NCBI GenBank assembly: GCA_030372335.1
Contig: JAUDCW010000012.1
Strand: one strand, 5' to 3'
DNA: 64,000 nucleotides
Origin: JALCOL01 sp022649665
GTDB lineage: Bacteria; Bacillota; Bacilli; Lactobacillales; Enterococcaceae
Shown: positions 1 through 8,555 of the stretch, piece after piece
How the letters are laid out: each line of letters starts with the position of its first letter
Numbering within the stretch: the stretch's first letter is position 1
Notes under the pieces: model-generated
Told to the model about the DNA's origin: nothing
Databases searched by the model: none
Seen by the model: only the letters and a program-made list of their open reading frames with translations
Made by a program: the position numbers and the translations under genes

Positions 1-168
1 ATCGGGCGCACGACGCTTGTGATCGCTCATCGTCTATCGACGATCGTCGATGCTGACAGGATCTATTTCATCGAAGACGGTCAAGTAACCGGCTCGGGCA
101 ATCATCACGATTTGATCGCCTCACACCCGCTTTATGCCCAATATGTCAATGAACAGATGGTCAATTGA
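1..168 (+). CDS. ABC transporter ATP-binding/permease protein, C-terminal fragment
   Basis: Only the last 55 codons are inside the window; the gene begins upstream. The visible part carries the H-loop of an ABC ATPase (TLVIAHRLST) followed by the usual tail (DADRIYFIEDGQVTGSGNHHDLI). This wording is typical of fused exporter-type half transporters of the MdlB/MsbA class, in which the nucleotide-binding domain is C-terminal. The substrate cannot be told. A strong terminator follows immediately. Confidence 0.85.
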   Translation: MGRTTLVIAHRLSTIVDADRIYFIEDGQVTGSGNHHDLIASHPLYAQYVNEQMVN

Positions 169-178
169 TCACTCAAAG

Positions 179-215
179 CCAAGGAATCGTTTCATGCGAA
201 ATCCTTGGTTTTTTT
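179..215 (+). terminator. Rho-independent terminator after the ABC transporter
   Basis: The arms CCAAGGA and TCCTTGG are followed by a run of eight T. It lies about 10 bases after the stop codon of the upstream gene. Confidence 0.85.
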
Positions 216-311
216 GTCGTTCCGGCATACAATTTCATCATGGTTCGCTATTAAGTCGGTGTTAAGCTGTCCTTGCTATTCTCTAGGCAAAGAAGCGAGG
301 CGAGCGAAATA

Positions 312-1136
312 ATGGCGAATAAAACGATTCTTTTAGGAGTGATTTTTTTGGGATTTTTCAGCAGCATCTTTCACATCTTTTCTGCCAATACCGCACAAGC
401 CGACAGCACTGAGCCAATTCCCATCAGCGAACCGCTGATCATGGTGCCGGGCACCAATGCCACGCAAAATCGTTTTGATGATCTGTTAGCCGACATGAAA
501 AAGACTTATCAGGATCTTGATGTGATGAAAATCACGGTAAAAACGGATGATTCGCTCACTGTCAGCGGCGCTCTGACCGGCAACAGCCAGCATCCGGTCA
601 TCGTGATCGCCTTTGAAGACAACAGTGAAAAAGCGGTCCCCGAGCAAGCGAAATGGTTTAAAATAGCATTGACTTATTTGGCTGCTAATTATCGCTTTTC
701 TTCTTATAATTTTCTGGGCCACTCGAACGGCGGTCTCGTGATCACCAACTATTTAGAAAATGAAGCCGATGCGAGTGATCCGGCGCTCGACCGCTTGATG
801 ACGATCGGCACTCCATACAACGGCACCAGTTTCAACGACAATGCGAAAACTGCTACATTTACCAAACCAAAAAACACGACCGATCAGCTGAGTCGTCTAT
901 TAGCTGACCAAGCCAATATCTTGCCGAGTTTTCAGATGATGAATGTTTACGGTAATACAGCTGACAGCTATTCCGACGGCACGGTGCCGGTCGCCAGCGT
1001 GCAAGCCGGCGTACTTCTTTATGGAAACACGGCTTCTTATCAAGAAAAAGCGATCACTGACGATGCGACTCATCGCGCTTTGCCGGCGAACGCGGAAGTC
1101 GAGGCTTTGATTCGCTCTTTCTTCTACCAAGACTAG
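312..1136 (+). CDS. Secreted DUF915-type alpha/beta hydrolase
   Basis: 274 residues from the ATG at 312. An in-frame TTG at 273 has no ribosome binding site and would put charged residues before the signal peptide, so the ATG, preceded by GAGG, is preferred. An N-terminal hydrophobic segment ending near ANTAQA looks like a signal peptide. The mature part starts with the oxyanion-loop sequence LIMVPGTNAT and has the nucleophile elbow GHSNGG, then MTIGTPYNG, all characteristic of the DUF915 branch of lipase-like hydrolases common in lactobacilli and enterococci. The catalytic Ser is that of GHSNGG. The natural substrate is unknown. It stands alone between two terminators. Confidence 0.8.
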   Translation: MANKTILLGVIFLGFFSSIFHIFSANTAQADSTEPIPISEPLIMVPGTNATQNRFDDLLADMKKTYQDLDVMKITVKTDDSLTVSGALTGNSQHPVIVIAFEDNSEKAVPEQAKWFKIALTYLAANYRFSSYNFLGHSNGGLVITNYLENEADASDPALDRLMTIGTPYNGTSFNDNAKTATFTKPKNTTDQLSRLLADQANILPSFQMMNVYGNTADSYSDGTVPVASVQAGVLLYGNTASYQEKAITDDATHRALPANAEVEALIRSFFYQD

Positions 1137-1201
1137 CAAATATTAGGCGGAAACTGCTTAGTGCGGTAAAATAAAGAAAAAGAGCTAAAGGAGCGACTGC
1201 A

Positions 1202-1516
1202 ATGGATTACTCAAAAGAAATTCGCCGAGTGCTCAGTGATGAAGATGAGTGGCAGGCGATCGTCGATGAGATCAATGATTTTCAAAAGATCGATTCGGAA
1301 GACGGTGTGCTGTTCAAACTTAGTGAGGTGCGCCTTGAAAATATCGCTTTTGAAAAAACGACAGATGCAGGTGATGTCTATCTCTTGACCGCTGAAGCTG
1401 AAGACTTCACGCAAGAAGATACCGAAGAAAAAGATTTTTATCTCGAACTGGCTTATGATCCCGATGAAGAAGATATCAATATTTTGGGAATCACCGCCGA
1501 CAGCCCCATCGAATAG
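1202..1516 (+). CDS. Small acidic protein of unknown function
   Basis: 104 residues, strongly acidic (many Asp and Glu, for example DEDEWQAIVDE and DPDEEDINI), with no signal peptide, membrane segment or Cys. The ATG at 1202 has a good ribosome binding site (AAAGGAGCG). It is monocistronic, ending in a terminator at 1525. I do not recognise the family. The alternating hydrophobic/acidic pattern suggests a compact cytosolic alpha/beta fold. The antisense frame over the same bases is a shadow. Confidence 0.65.
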   Translation: MDYSKEIRRVLSDEDEWQAIVDEINDFQKIDSEDGVLFKLSEVRLENIAFEKTTDAGDVYLLTAEAEDFTQEDTEEKDFYLELAYDPDEEDINILGITADSPIE

Positions 1517-1524
1517 CTGCAAAA

Positions 1525-1566
1525 AACCAGCGGACGACCGTGAAAAGTCGTCTGCTGGTTTTTTTA
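1525..1566. terminator. Bidirectional terminator between convergent genes
   Basis: A long stem (AACCAGCGGACGAC paired with GTCGTCTGCTGGTT) is flanked by an A run on the left and a T run on the right, so it can end both the acidic-protein gene and the convergent HTH gene whose stop codon it overlaps. Confidence 0.85.
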
Positions 1567-1767
1567 TTCTTCCACATATTCCAAAATGTCCCCCGGCTGG
1601 CAAGCCAGTGCTTCACAGATTTCGTTCAAGGTCGAAAAACGGATCGCTTTAGCTTTGCCGGTTTTTAAAATCGATAAGTTGGCGTTTGAGATCCCGATCT
1701 CTTCGGCTAATTCTTTTGAGCTGATTTTGCGTTTGGCCATCACAACATCTAAATTTACTTGAATCAT
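1564..1767 (-). CDS. Small HTH regulator, YozG/Xre type
   Basis: 67 residues, a single helix-turn-helix domain of the Cro/CI (YozG-like) group: MAKRKISSKELAEEIGISNANLSILKTGKAKAIR is the DNA-binding part and CQPGDILEYVEE is the typical C-terminal end. The start chosen is the ATG at 1767 (MIQVNLD), preceded by GGTGGTGAAAAAG; the open frame extends further upstream but overlaps the previous gene. Thirteen bases separate it from the DUF2975 gene upstream, and this pairing (DUF2975 membrane protein plus YozG-type regulator) is a recurrent two-gene operon in Firmicutes. Confidence 0.85.
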   Translation of the reverse strand: MIQVNLDVVMAKRKISSKELAEEIGISNANLSILKTGKAKAIRFSTLNEICEALACQPGDILEYVEE

Positions 1768-1780
1768 CTTTTTCACCACC

Positions 1781-2305
1781 CTAAATCGTAAACTGATTTT
1801 CATCAGCGATCGCTTTGGCTTCTTCCAGGATTTTCGCAAGTGCCCAAATGATCAAAGCGACCAGCAAATACGTAAAGTTCATGCTGAGATCAAGTTCAGT
1901 CTTCGGCTGAAAGTCGATGATCAAGAGATTCGGCAATTCTGATGTAAAGGTCAAGATCACGAACAAGATGCTGATTTTTTTGGCCGACGATATGTTTTCT
2001 TCCACAAAGATCTTGCCATCATCTAAATTGCTGAAAAACTTCCGTCCGTAAAAGAAGACGCCTGCGAAAACGAGCAAGTTGACGAGAAAGCCTAAAATGA
2101 AGAACGGTGTGATAAATATTTTCACCGCTTCTGCGGCACTGATCGATAAATTCGCTTTTGTAGTCACTTCAACCATGTTGGCAACGCTCGGGATCCGCAA
2201 AACAATCTCCACTGCGATAAATGCTACCAACGCCATCCCTAACAAGACCATCCCGATCGTAAAAATCCATTTCAACACTTTAAAAATTTTCGCTTGTTCT
2301 TTCAT
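1781..2305 (-). CDS. DUF2975 membrane protein
   Basis: 174 residues with four predicted membrane helices (about residues 10-35, 60-85, 107-128 and 145-162), fitting the DUF2975 family. Start ATG at 2305 with GAGGATG six bases upstream. It is the first gene of a two-gene operon with the HTH regulator at 1564. In other Firmicutes such pairs are thought to form a membrane protein with its autoregulator; the molecular function is not established. An inverted repeat lies upstream at 2380-2412. Confidence 0.8.
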   Translation of the reverse strand: MKEQAKIFKVLKWIFTIGMVLLGMALVAFIAVEIVLRIPSVANMVEVTTKANLSISAAEAVKIFITPFFILGFLVNLLVFAGVFFYGRKFFSNLDDGKIFVEENISSAKKISILFVILTFTSELPNLLIIDFQPKTELDLSMNFTYLLVALIIWALAKILEEAKAIADENQFTI

Positions 2306-2373
2306 GTTTTTTCATCCTCTCGCTTTTCTATGATTTAACTATACCGACTTACATACCTATTGTCAATAATTTT

Positions 2374-2412
2374 ATATCGTTTTCCGATATTTATTTATCG
2401 AATATTGGAAAA
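2374..2412. promoter_or_regulatory. Nested inverted repeats upstream of DUF2975 operon
   Basis: TTTTCCGATATT (2380-2391) and AATATTGGAAAA (2401-2412) form a near-perfect inverted repeat (11 of 12 pairs). A second small palindrome, ATATCG-N5-CGATAT, overlaps its left arm at 2374-2390. The region is AT-rich and has the position expected for an operator of the YozG-like regulator. No regulator has been shown to bind it. Confidence 0.4.
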
Positions 2413-2521
2413 CAATCTAATTCGCACATTTTTTGAAAACTCCATTTTATTTAAGCTGCTTTTATGTTTTTCAGCATAATCTGTTCATAGTTGGATCCTA
2501 GCAAGAAAAGAGGCGATAGCG

Positions 2522-2905
2522 ATGGCAAAACTGCGGCAATTGACACAATTCGCGCTAGTCGGCGGAGTCAATACGATCCTGACTTACTTGCTCTATTTGA
2601 TGCTTTTCCGTGTGATCTCTCCCACGATCGCAATGGGCATCGGGTACGGAACAACATCGATCCTCGGACTTTTTCTCAACGACAGCTGGGTCTTCCGTGC
2701 AAAAAATTCGCGGCAGCTGAGTGTGATCGCGCCGAAGTATTATGCAACTTACGGTTTGACTTTCATTTTGAGTATGGTGATGGCCGCTGTATGGAATGAT
2801 CAGCTCCATTTAGCAAAGTGGCTGGCGCCTATGTTCAGCTTGATGATCACCGTGCCCACGAACTTTTGCCTATGTAAATGGTGGGTCTTTAAAGACAAGC
2901 AATAA
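2522..2905 (+). CDS. GtrA family membrane protein
   Basis: 127 residues with four membrane helices and the GtrA hallmarks FALVGGVNT near the N-terminus and a second conserved block NDSWVFR. C-terminal NFCLCKWWVFKDKQ is also typical. GtrA-like proteins assist or carry out translocation of polyprenyl-phosphate-linked sugars across the membrane. It opens a three-gene cluster with a GT39 and a GT2 enzyme, the classic set for decorating the cell envelope with a sugar. Start ATG at 2522 after AAGAGGCGA. Confidence 0.85.
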   Translation: MAKLRQLTQFALVGGVNTILTYLLYLMLFRVISPTIAMGIGYGTTSILGLFLNDSWVFRAKNSRQLSVIAPKYYATYGLTFILSMVMAAVWNDQLHLAKWLAPMFSLMITVPTNFCLCKWWVFKDKQ

Positions 2906-2927
2906 CTATTAAGGGATGTGAGTACTT

Positions 2928-5174
2928 TTGGAAAAGAGAAAACGGCATTTAAAAATTGATTGGTGGCTCGTCGTGATTTTGCTGATGGCCGCTTGGTTTT
3001 ACGGCTGGAACATTTGGAAAGCCGGAAGCGCCAATGATTATTACACAGCGGCGATCGTAAGCATGACGCAAAGCTGGCATAATTTCTGGTACGCAGCTTT
3101 TGATCCGGCAGGCTTTATTACCGTCGATAAACCGCCCGTTGCGCTTTGGATCATGGCGATCTTCGCTAAGATCTTCGGGGTCCACGGCTGGTCGATCGTG
3201 CTGCCTTCTGTTTTAGCAGGTCTCGGCAGCGTCGGCCTCCTGTATCACATGATCAAACCAAAATTCGGCCCTTGGGCCGCGCGGCTGGCGGCACTCTTTA
3301 TGACATTGACGCCGATCGTCGTTGCCGATTCGCGGACGAATAATATGGATGCGATCTTGATTTTCTTCCTATTATTAGCAGCAGATTTTCTTTTTACGGC
3401 CATCGAAAAAAAACGGGCCTGGCTCGTTCTCCTCAGTTTTGGTTTGATCGGTGTCTCATTCAACATTAAAATGCTCCAAGCATTCATGATTTTACCGGCA
3501 ATGTATTTCGTTTATTGGATTTCTTCAAAACAATCGATCAAAAAACGGATCTTGACTTTGATCGGCGCAACGGCGGCACTTATCGCTTTAACGCTTGCTT
3601 GGCCGGTCGCGGTCGATTCAACTTCAGCAAGTTCACGCCCCTATGTCGGCAGTTCGCAAAAAAATTCCGAACTTGAACTTGCCTTTGGTTATAACGGAAC
3701 AGAACGTCTCTTGGGTCAATCGACCGGAACAGGCGGAGCCTTTCCGGGAATGAACAAAAACAGCCAAGAGATGCCAAACGGCGGTACTGGCGGAAATGGC
3801 GGCGCTCCTGGCGGACAAACCGCCCAAAATGACGGGCAAGCTGCACAAGGAACGCCGCTGAACGGAGCTGATGGCGGAAAGCAGCAAGGCGGAACCCCGC
3901 CCGCTCAGCAAAATGGCCAGCAACCCGGCGGGCAAGACGGAAATACACAAAATGCTCAGCAAGCTGCTCCTGGCGGTGCTGAAGGCATGATGGGGCAAGG
4001 GAAAACCGGCGCGAAAGGCAAAGGCGGCCCCGGTGGTACTGGCGGAGGCGGCGGAGCCTTCGCGATCGGCTCGGCTGGTCCACTCCGGCTTCTGCAAAGC
4101 GATTTGGGTCCATTGATCAGCTGGCTTTTGCCCTTAGCACTGATCGGCTTCATTAGCGCTTACGCTTATTACCGCGATCCCAAGAAAAAATGGTATCAAA
4201 CAACGATCCAGCAAGGACATCTGTGGTTCTGGATCGGCTGGCTTGTTCCCGTATATGGTTTCTTTGCAGTCGCAAGCTTCTTCCATCCATATTATATGAT
4301 CATGCTGGCGCCGCCGATCGCTGCACTTGCCGCTATTGGGCTCACGGCGCTTGCCAAACAATTTTTCAAAAAAGGTTGGCGCGCTTCGACCTTCCTCTTA
4401 CCAGCAGCCCTGGCAGTCACGATTGCACTGGAGGCTTGGTATGTCAGTCTTTATTATAGTTGGCAGCCATGGGCACTCGCTGCTCTGGGTACCCTTTCTT
4501 TGATTGGTTTATTCATCGCCAAACAGACGAAATTCATTAAACCCGCCATGGGCTTAACGCTTGCAGCGATCTTAGTTGCTCCTGCTTGGTGGTCGGCGAC
4601 TCCGACACTCGCGGCAGAATCCGCAGCGATCCCGACTGCTGGACCAAGTCTTTTAGAGCAAGGTCAAGGCGGCGGCATGGGCGGCGGGATCGGCAACGGC
4701 TCCGTCGACTCTGAACTTCTCAGCTATGTCCTTAAACACCAAGGATCGGCGACTTACTTATTTGCCACTTCTGACGCCGGAACTGCCGCTCCTTACATTA
4801 TCAAGAGCGGCAAAGCGGTCATGGCGACCGGCGGCTTCAACGGCACCGATCCGGCGATCACCTTGAAAGAGTTCAAATCACTCGTCAAAGAGGGCAAAGT
4901 GAAATACTATTACCTCTCCGGCAGAAGCAGCAACTCGACGATCGCTAAATGGGTCGAGAAAAACGGCAAGAAGATCACATTGTCTTCTAGCAAATCCAGC
5001 ACCCGCAGCCCAGGAAATGCTTCATCTGCCCAAGCAACTGCCAATCAGCCGAATACCGGTCAACAAAACAGTACTGCAGGAAATGTACCAGACGGAGCTG
5101 GCGCTGCACAAGGCGAAATGCAAGGCGGCGGCATGGACGGAAGCGGAACACTTTATGAACTTTCAACTGACTAA
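2928..5174 (+). CDS. GT39-type membrane glycosyltransferase (YkcB-like)
   Basis: 748 residues from a TTG start at 2928, preceded by AAGGGATG. The N-terminal half has about ten membrane helices and the GT-C signature region (DPAGFITVDKPPVALW, with the acidic residue in the first loop; later DSRTNNMDAIL) of the ArnT/PMT/YkcB family, which moves a sugar from a polyprenyl phosphate to an acceptor outside the membrane. Residues about 255-385 are a Gly/Gln/Asn-rich low-complexity insert in an outside loop; helices follow, then an extracellular domain (SYVLKHQGSATYLFATSD) and a Ser/Gly/Gln-rich tail. Together with the GtrA protein and the GT2 enzyme it likely forms a surface glycosylation system; acceptor unknown. 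Confidence 0.85.
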   Translation: MEKRKRHLKIDWWLVVILLMAAWFYGWNIWKAGSANDYYTAAIVSMTQSWHNFWYAAFDPAGFITVDKPPVALWIMAIFAKIFGVHGWSIVLPSVLAGLGSVGLLYHMIKPKFGPWAARLAALFMTLTPIVVADSRTNNMDAILIFFLLLAADFLFTAIEKKRAWLVLLSFGLIGVSFNIKMLQAFMILPAMYFVYWISSKQSIKKRILTLIGATAALIALTLAWPVAVDSTSASSRPYVGSSQKNSELELAFGYNGTERLLGQSTGTGGAFPGMNKNSQEMPNGGTGGNGGAPGGQTAQNDGQAAQGTPLNGADGGKQQGGTPPAQQNGQQPGGQDGNTQNAQQAAPGGAEGMMGQGKTGAKGKGGPGGTGGGGGAFAIGSAGPLRLLQSDLGPLISWLLPLALIGFISAYAYYRDPKKKWYQTTIQQGHLWFWIGWLVPVYGFFAVASFFHPYYMIMLAPPIAALAAIGLTALAKQFFKKGWRASTFLLPAALAVTIALEAWYVSLYYSWQPWALAALGTLSLIGLFIAKQTKFIKPAMGLTLAAILVAPAWWSATPTLAAESAAIPTAGPSLLEQGQGGGMGGGIGNGSVDSELLSYVLKHQGSATYLFATSDAGTAAPYIIKSGKAVMATGGFNGTDPAITLKEFKSLVKEGKVKYYYLSGRSSNSTIAKWVEKNGKKITLSSSKSSTRSPGNASSAQATANQPNTGQQNSTAGNVPDGAGAAQGEMQGGGMDGSGTLYELSTD

Positions 5175-5191
5175 GAAAGAAGTGAAATAGG

Positions 5192-6154
5192 ATGCAGACT
5201 CTCAATGATAAGCTGATCTCGGTCGTTCTCCCGGTCTTCAATGAAGAAGCCGGGATCGACCAAACATTGGCTGCTCTTAAAACTTATGTCGCGGCTCGAC
5301 CGGAACATTACGAACTGATCTTTGTCGATGACGGCTCGACGGACCGGACCGCAGAATTGATCCGCCAAGGGATGCAAAGCGATCCGGCCTTGAAGCTGAT
5401 CCGCTTCTCCCGCAACTTTGGCCATCAATTGGCGATCTCCGCCGGGATCCGCTACGCTTCGGGTGATGCCGTTGTCGTAATGGATGGTGATCTGCAAGAT
5501 CCGCCCAACGTGATCCCGCTGATGCTCGAAAAATGGCAGCAAGGCTACGCCGTCGTTTACGGCAAACGGCGGGCCCGCGAAGGAGAAACTTGGTTCAAAA
5601 AAACGACGGCTTCCCTTTTTTACCGCACGTTGCGAATGATCACGACTATCGAAATTCCAGTCGATACCGGCGACTTTCGTTTAATGGACCGGCAAGTCGT
5701 CAATGTCTTGAAGAAAATGAATGAGACTGATCCTTTTGTTCGCGGAATGGTCTCGTGGGTCGGCTTCAAGCAAACTGCCATTTTATATGATCGCCAAGAG
5801 CGGCTCGCCGGACAATCAAAATATCCGCTGCGAAAAATGTTGAATCTGGCAATGAACGGCATCACCAGTTTTTCTAAAGTTCCGCTGGTGATCGGTACAT
5901 GGCTGAGCGGATTGTTCTTCCTGATGTTTCTGGTCACTTTGATCGTGAGCCTCGCTTCCCAAAACGGCACAGCTGGGATTATCAGCGCACTCTTCTTCTG
6001 CAGCTCGTTCATCTTGCTCGCGATCGGTCTTATCGGCAGCTACGTCGGGCGGATCTTCGACTCCTCACGCGGCCGACCGCTATATATCGTTTCTGAAACA
6101 GCCGGCTTCGCACAATCGCAAATCAAATACAGCTCGATGAGTGCTGTCCAATAG
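5192..6154 (+). CDS. GT2 polyprenyl-phosphate glycosyltransferase (GtrB/YkcC-like)
   Basis: 320 residues. The N-terminal GT-A domain contains SVVLPVFNEE, FVDDGSTD, MDGDLQDPP and RRAREGETW, the motifs of dolichol-phosphate-mannose-synthase-like enzymes; two C-terminal membrane helices (about 235-260 and 270-290) match the GtrB/CsbB/YkcC subgroup. The enzyme would load a nucleotide sugar onto undecaprenyl phosphate on the inside, for flipping with the help of the GtrA protein (2522) and transfer by the GT39 protein (2928). It follows the GT39 gene by 17 bases and ends at a terminator. Confidence 0.88.
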   Translation: MQTLNDKLISVVLPVFNEEAGIDQTLAALKTYVAARPEHYELIFVDDGSTDRTAELIRQGMQSDPALKLIRFSRNFGHQLAISAGIRYASGDAVVVMDGDLQDPPNVIPLMLEKWQQGYAVVYGKRRAREGETWFKKTTASLFYRTLRMITTIEIPVDTGDFRLMDRQVVNVLKKMNETDPFVRGMVSWVGFKQTAILYDRQERLAGQSKYPLRKMLNLAMNGITSFSKVPLVIGTWLSGLFFLMFLVTLIVSLASQNGTAGIISALFFCSSFILLAIGLIGSYVGRIFDSSRGRPLYIVSETAGFAQSQIKYSSMSAVQ

Positions 6155-6200
6155 AAGAAAGCCTGAGATAACGCGAATGCGTTTTGTCTCAGGCTTTCTT
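6155..6200. terminator. Bidirectional terminator
   Basis: The stem AAGAAAGCCTGAGA / TCTCAGGCTTTCTT has AT-rich flanks on both sides and separates the convergent glycosylation cluster and nanE/PTS operon. Confidence 0.8.
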
Positions 6201-6219
6201 GGTCTTACAAAAAAAATAG

Positions 6220-6516
6220 TTATAATCCGCCCTTCAGCGCTAACCAAAATACAATGAAAAAGCTAAAAGCAAGGATGAAGTTGACGATGATCAACAAGAC
6301 TTTCAAAATTTTATTTTCGAGAAAAGAGGAACAAACGATGCCCAGCAAACCAGGAAAAATACAGTACAGCAACCGAAATGCTCCCACAGTCGAATCGTAG
6401 AAAAACAAATAATCGATCCATAAACCTGCTGAAATGATAAATGAGATGCCAAGACCGATCTTCACAACGAACTGCGCTTTATTATTTCGTTTTGCTATCT
6501 TTTGGTCATAATTCAT
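6220..6516 (-). CDS. Small membrane protein of unknown function
   Basis: 98 residues with three hydrophobic helices (about 18-38, 46-62 and 70-92) after a basic N-terminus. ATG at 6516 with a perfect GGAGGTG site. It is the last gene of the nanE-EIICB-EIIA operon, 24 bases after the EIIA stop, and so is probably co-transcribed with the PTS. I do not recognise the family; a link to amino-sugar use is only by position. Confidence 0.6.
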   Translation of the reverse strand: MNYDQKIAKRNNKAQFVVKIGLGISFIISAGLWIDYLFFYDSTVGAFRLLYCIFPGLLGIVCSSFLENKILKVLLIIVNFILAFSFFIVFWLALKGGL

Positions 6517-6540
6517 TGAACACCTCCGCTTTTTTCATGA

Positions 6541-7026
6541 TCACTTGAGTTTCAGATCAGCAACTTCTTCACCGTGCACGACGTCTTTTTCCGGGCGCAA
6601 AGCAAATTGATCCAATAAGTCTTTCCCATTCGGCAAAACGACCAGCACAGCCTCGTTTTTTCCGGCTTCTTTGATTGCTGCAAAGTCTGCCGTTGCTAAA
6701 AGTGTATCTTTCGTCACTGAGTCGCCTTCCTTAACAGCCATCGAAAAAGGTCCTCCGTTCAATCCAACCGTATCCAGTCCGATATGCACCAATACTTCAA
6801 GCCCCGCGGGACTTTTTAAACTGATCGCATGTTTCGTTTTAAAAATACTGGTGACCTCTCCTGTAACAGGTGAATAGATCTCCGCCGCACTGGGCATTAC
6901 CGCAAATCCTTCGCCCATCATTTTTTGAGCGAAGACCGGATCCGGCACTTTTGTCAGATCTTGCAGTTCCCCATCGACTGGTGCAAACAAATTCAGCGTC
7001 TTTTTCTTCTTGAATTTCTCGAACAT
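6541..7026 (-). CDS. PTS glucose-family EIIA component
   Basis: 161 residues of the Crr/EIIA-Glc fold. The phosphorylated His is H81 in VLVHIGLDTVGLNG and the second conserved His is H66 (KTKHAISL); FAPVDGEL at the start and PSAAEIYSPVTGEV are also family marks. It passes phosphate from HPr to the EIIB domain of the adjacent EIICB gene, 11 bases upstream. A free-standing EIIA next to an EIICB of the same family indicates a dedicated partner rather than an EIICBA fusion. Confidence 0.92.
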   Translation of the reverse strand: MFEKFKKKKTLNLFAPVDGELQDLTKVPDPVFAQKMMGEGFAVMPSAAEIYSPVTGEVTSIFKTKHAISLKSPAGLEVLVHIGLDTVGLNGGPFSMAVKEGDSVTKDTLLATADFAAIKEAGKNEAVLVVLPNGKDLLDQFALRPEKDVVHGEEVADLKLK

Positions 7027-7037
7027 CTTTTTTCCTC

Positions 7038-8543
7038 CTAGTCATCCGTTCCCAAAATCTGATTGATCTCTTGACTAAGCAGATCTGCTTTGCCGCCGAA
7101 TACCGCCTGAATTCCGCCCTGGACTTCAAAGACTGCCGTTGCTCCCAAGTCTTTGATCGCCCGCTGATTCACCTCTTTCCCATTTGCGACTGCTACCCGC
7201 AGGCGCGTTGCACACGCTGCCACCGATTCGATATTGTTTGCGCCTCCCAAAGCCTCGATCACTTGCAGCGACTCCTCTGCTAATGTGGAAGGCTGCGCGG
7301 AAGCTGCTTCTGTTTGCGGCAGCTCATCCTCTGCATTCATCCCGGGGATCGCGACATGGAATTTTTTGATGCAGAAGCTGAAGACGAAATAATAAACGAA
7401 AGCCCAAGCGATCCCGAACGGAATCACTTTGATCCAGTTCGTTTTGTCATTCCCTTGCAAAACGCCGAACAGCAGGAAATCGATCAATCCGCCGGAAAAA
7501 GAGTTTCCGATTCTTATATTCATTATATCAGCAAAGAAAAAGGATAAGCCATCTAAAAATGCATGGATCACATAAAGCCAGGGTGCTACGAATAAAAACA
7601 TATATTCGACTGGTTCGGTGATCCCCGTCAAAAAGGAAGTCAGTGCTCCGCTAAAATATAATCCGCCGTTTTTTTCGCGATTTTTCTTAGGGATCGCCCG
7701 ATACATTGCTAAACAAGCAGCCGGCAAACCGAACATCATCGTCGCAAAGCGGCCCGCGAAAAATCGCGTGCCGTAAGTAAACAAACCGCGGTGGTTTGGA
7801 TCAGCAAGCTGTGCAAAGAAAATATTTTGTGCGCCTTGGATCGTTTTTCCGGCAACGACTTCTGTCCCGCCAAGCGATGTATACCAGAAAAGCGGATAGA
7901 TCGTATGATGAAGCCCAACTGCCCCTGTCAACCGCAGCAAAAATCCGTAAAAGAATGTTCCAATACTGCCCATTTTTGCGATTTGATGTCCCACAATCAC
8001 TAATCCATCTTGGATCGGCGGCCAAATCATATAAAAGAACGCGCCGATAATAATTGCAACAAACGAGGAAACGATCGGGATGAAGCGCGATCCGCCGAAA
8101 AATCCTAAAAATGGTGGTAGTTCGATTTTTCGGTAGCGATTATGCAAGAAAGCGACCGTCCCGCCGATCACGATCGAGCCAACAACCCCAGTATCAATCG
8201 TCGCGCCTTTTGGAGAAAATAATTCCAAAAGTCCGCTGATCGTTGCTGTGTACACGAGAAAAGCGACCCCGCCAGCAAGTCCTGCGGTCCCTTTATCGCC
8301 TTTTGCTAAGCCGACCGCGATCCCAATCGCAAAAATCAGTGCTAAATTAGCAAAAACAGCATTTCCAGCAAAACTCATCACACTTAAGATCGTCTGCAGC
8401 CAGCCTTGATTCAGAAACGGATACGCAGCGACAGCACTTTTGTTCGTCAACGCTCCGCCAAGGCCCAGCAAAAGGCCGGCAGCCGGCAGAATCGCGATTG
8501 GCAGCATAAAAGCGCGCCCCAGTTGTGAAAATTTTTTAAACAT
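7038..8543 (-). CDS. PTS glucose-family EIICB transporter, probably for an N-acetyl amino sugar
   Basis: 501 residues. The EIIC domain (about 1-385) begins with FSQLGRAFMLPIAILPAAGLLLGLGG and has about ten membrane segments; FLTGITEPVEYMFLFVAPWLY is the conserved EIIC block. The C-terminal EIIB domain carries the phosphorylation Cys at about residue 444 (SVAACATRLRVAV). The EIIA domain is a separate gene downstream. Because the gene directly upstream is nanE, the likely substrate is N-acetylmannosamine or a related sugar delivered as the 6-phosphate; glucosamine/GlcNAc-type substrates cannot be excluded. The divergent RpiR regulator probably controls it. Confidence 0.88.
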   Translation of the reverse strand: MFKKFSQLGRAFMLPIAILPAAGLLLGLGGALTNKSAVAAYPFLNQGWLQTILSVMSFAGNAVFANLALIFAIGIAVGLAKGDKGTAGLAGGVAFLVYTATISGLLELFSPKGATIDTGVVGSIVIGGTVAFLHNRYRKIELPPFLGFFGGSRFIPIVSSFVAIIIGAFFYMIWPPIQDGLVIVGHQIAKMGSIGTFFYGFLLRLTGAVGLHHTIYPLFWYTSLGGTEVVAGKTIQGAQNIFFAQLADPNHRGLFTYGTRFFAGRFATMMFGLPAACLAMYRAIPKKNREKNGGLYFSGALTSFLTGITEPVEYMFLFVAPWLYVIHAFLDGLSFFFADIMNIRIGNSFSGGLIDFLLFGVLQGNDKTNWIKVIPFGIAWAFVYYFVFSFCIKKFHVAIPGMNAEDELPQTEAASAQPSTLAEESLQVIEALGGANNIESVAACATRLRVAVANGKEVNQRAIKDLGATAVFEVQGGIQAVFGGKADLLSQEINQILGTDD

Positions 8544-8555
8544 TGATTTCCCTCC

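Noticed and set aside
273..311. TTG start 13 codons upstream of the DUF915 hydrolase ATG
   Set aside because: No ribosome binding site, and the added residues are charged and would precede the signal peptide.
3580..4113. Long Arg-rich minus-strand open frames opposite the GT39 gene
   Set aside because: They mirror the Gly/Gln/Asn-rich insert; composition is repetitive and there is no ribosome binding site.
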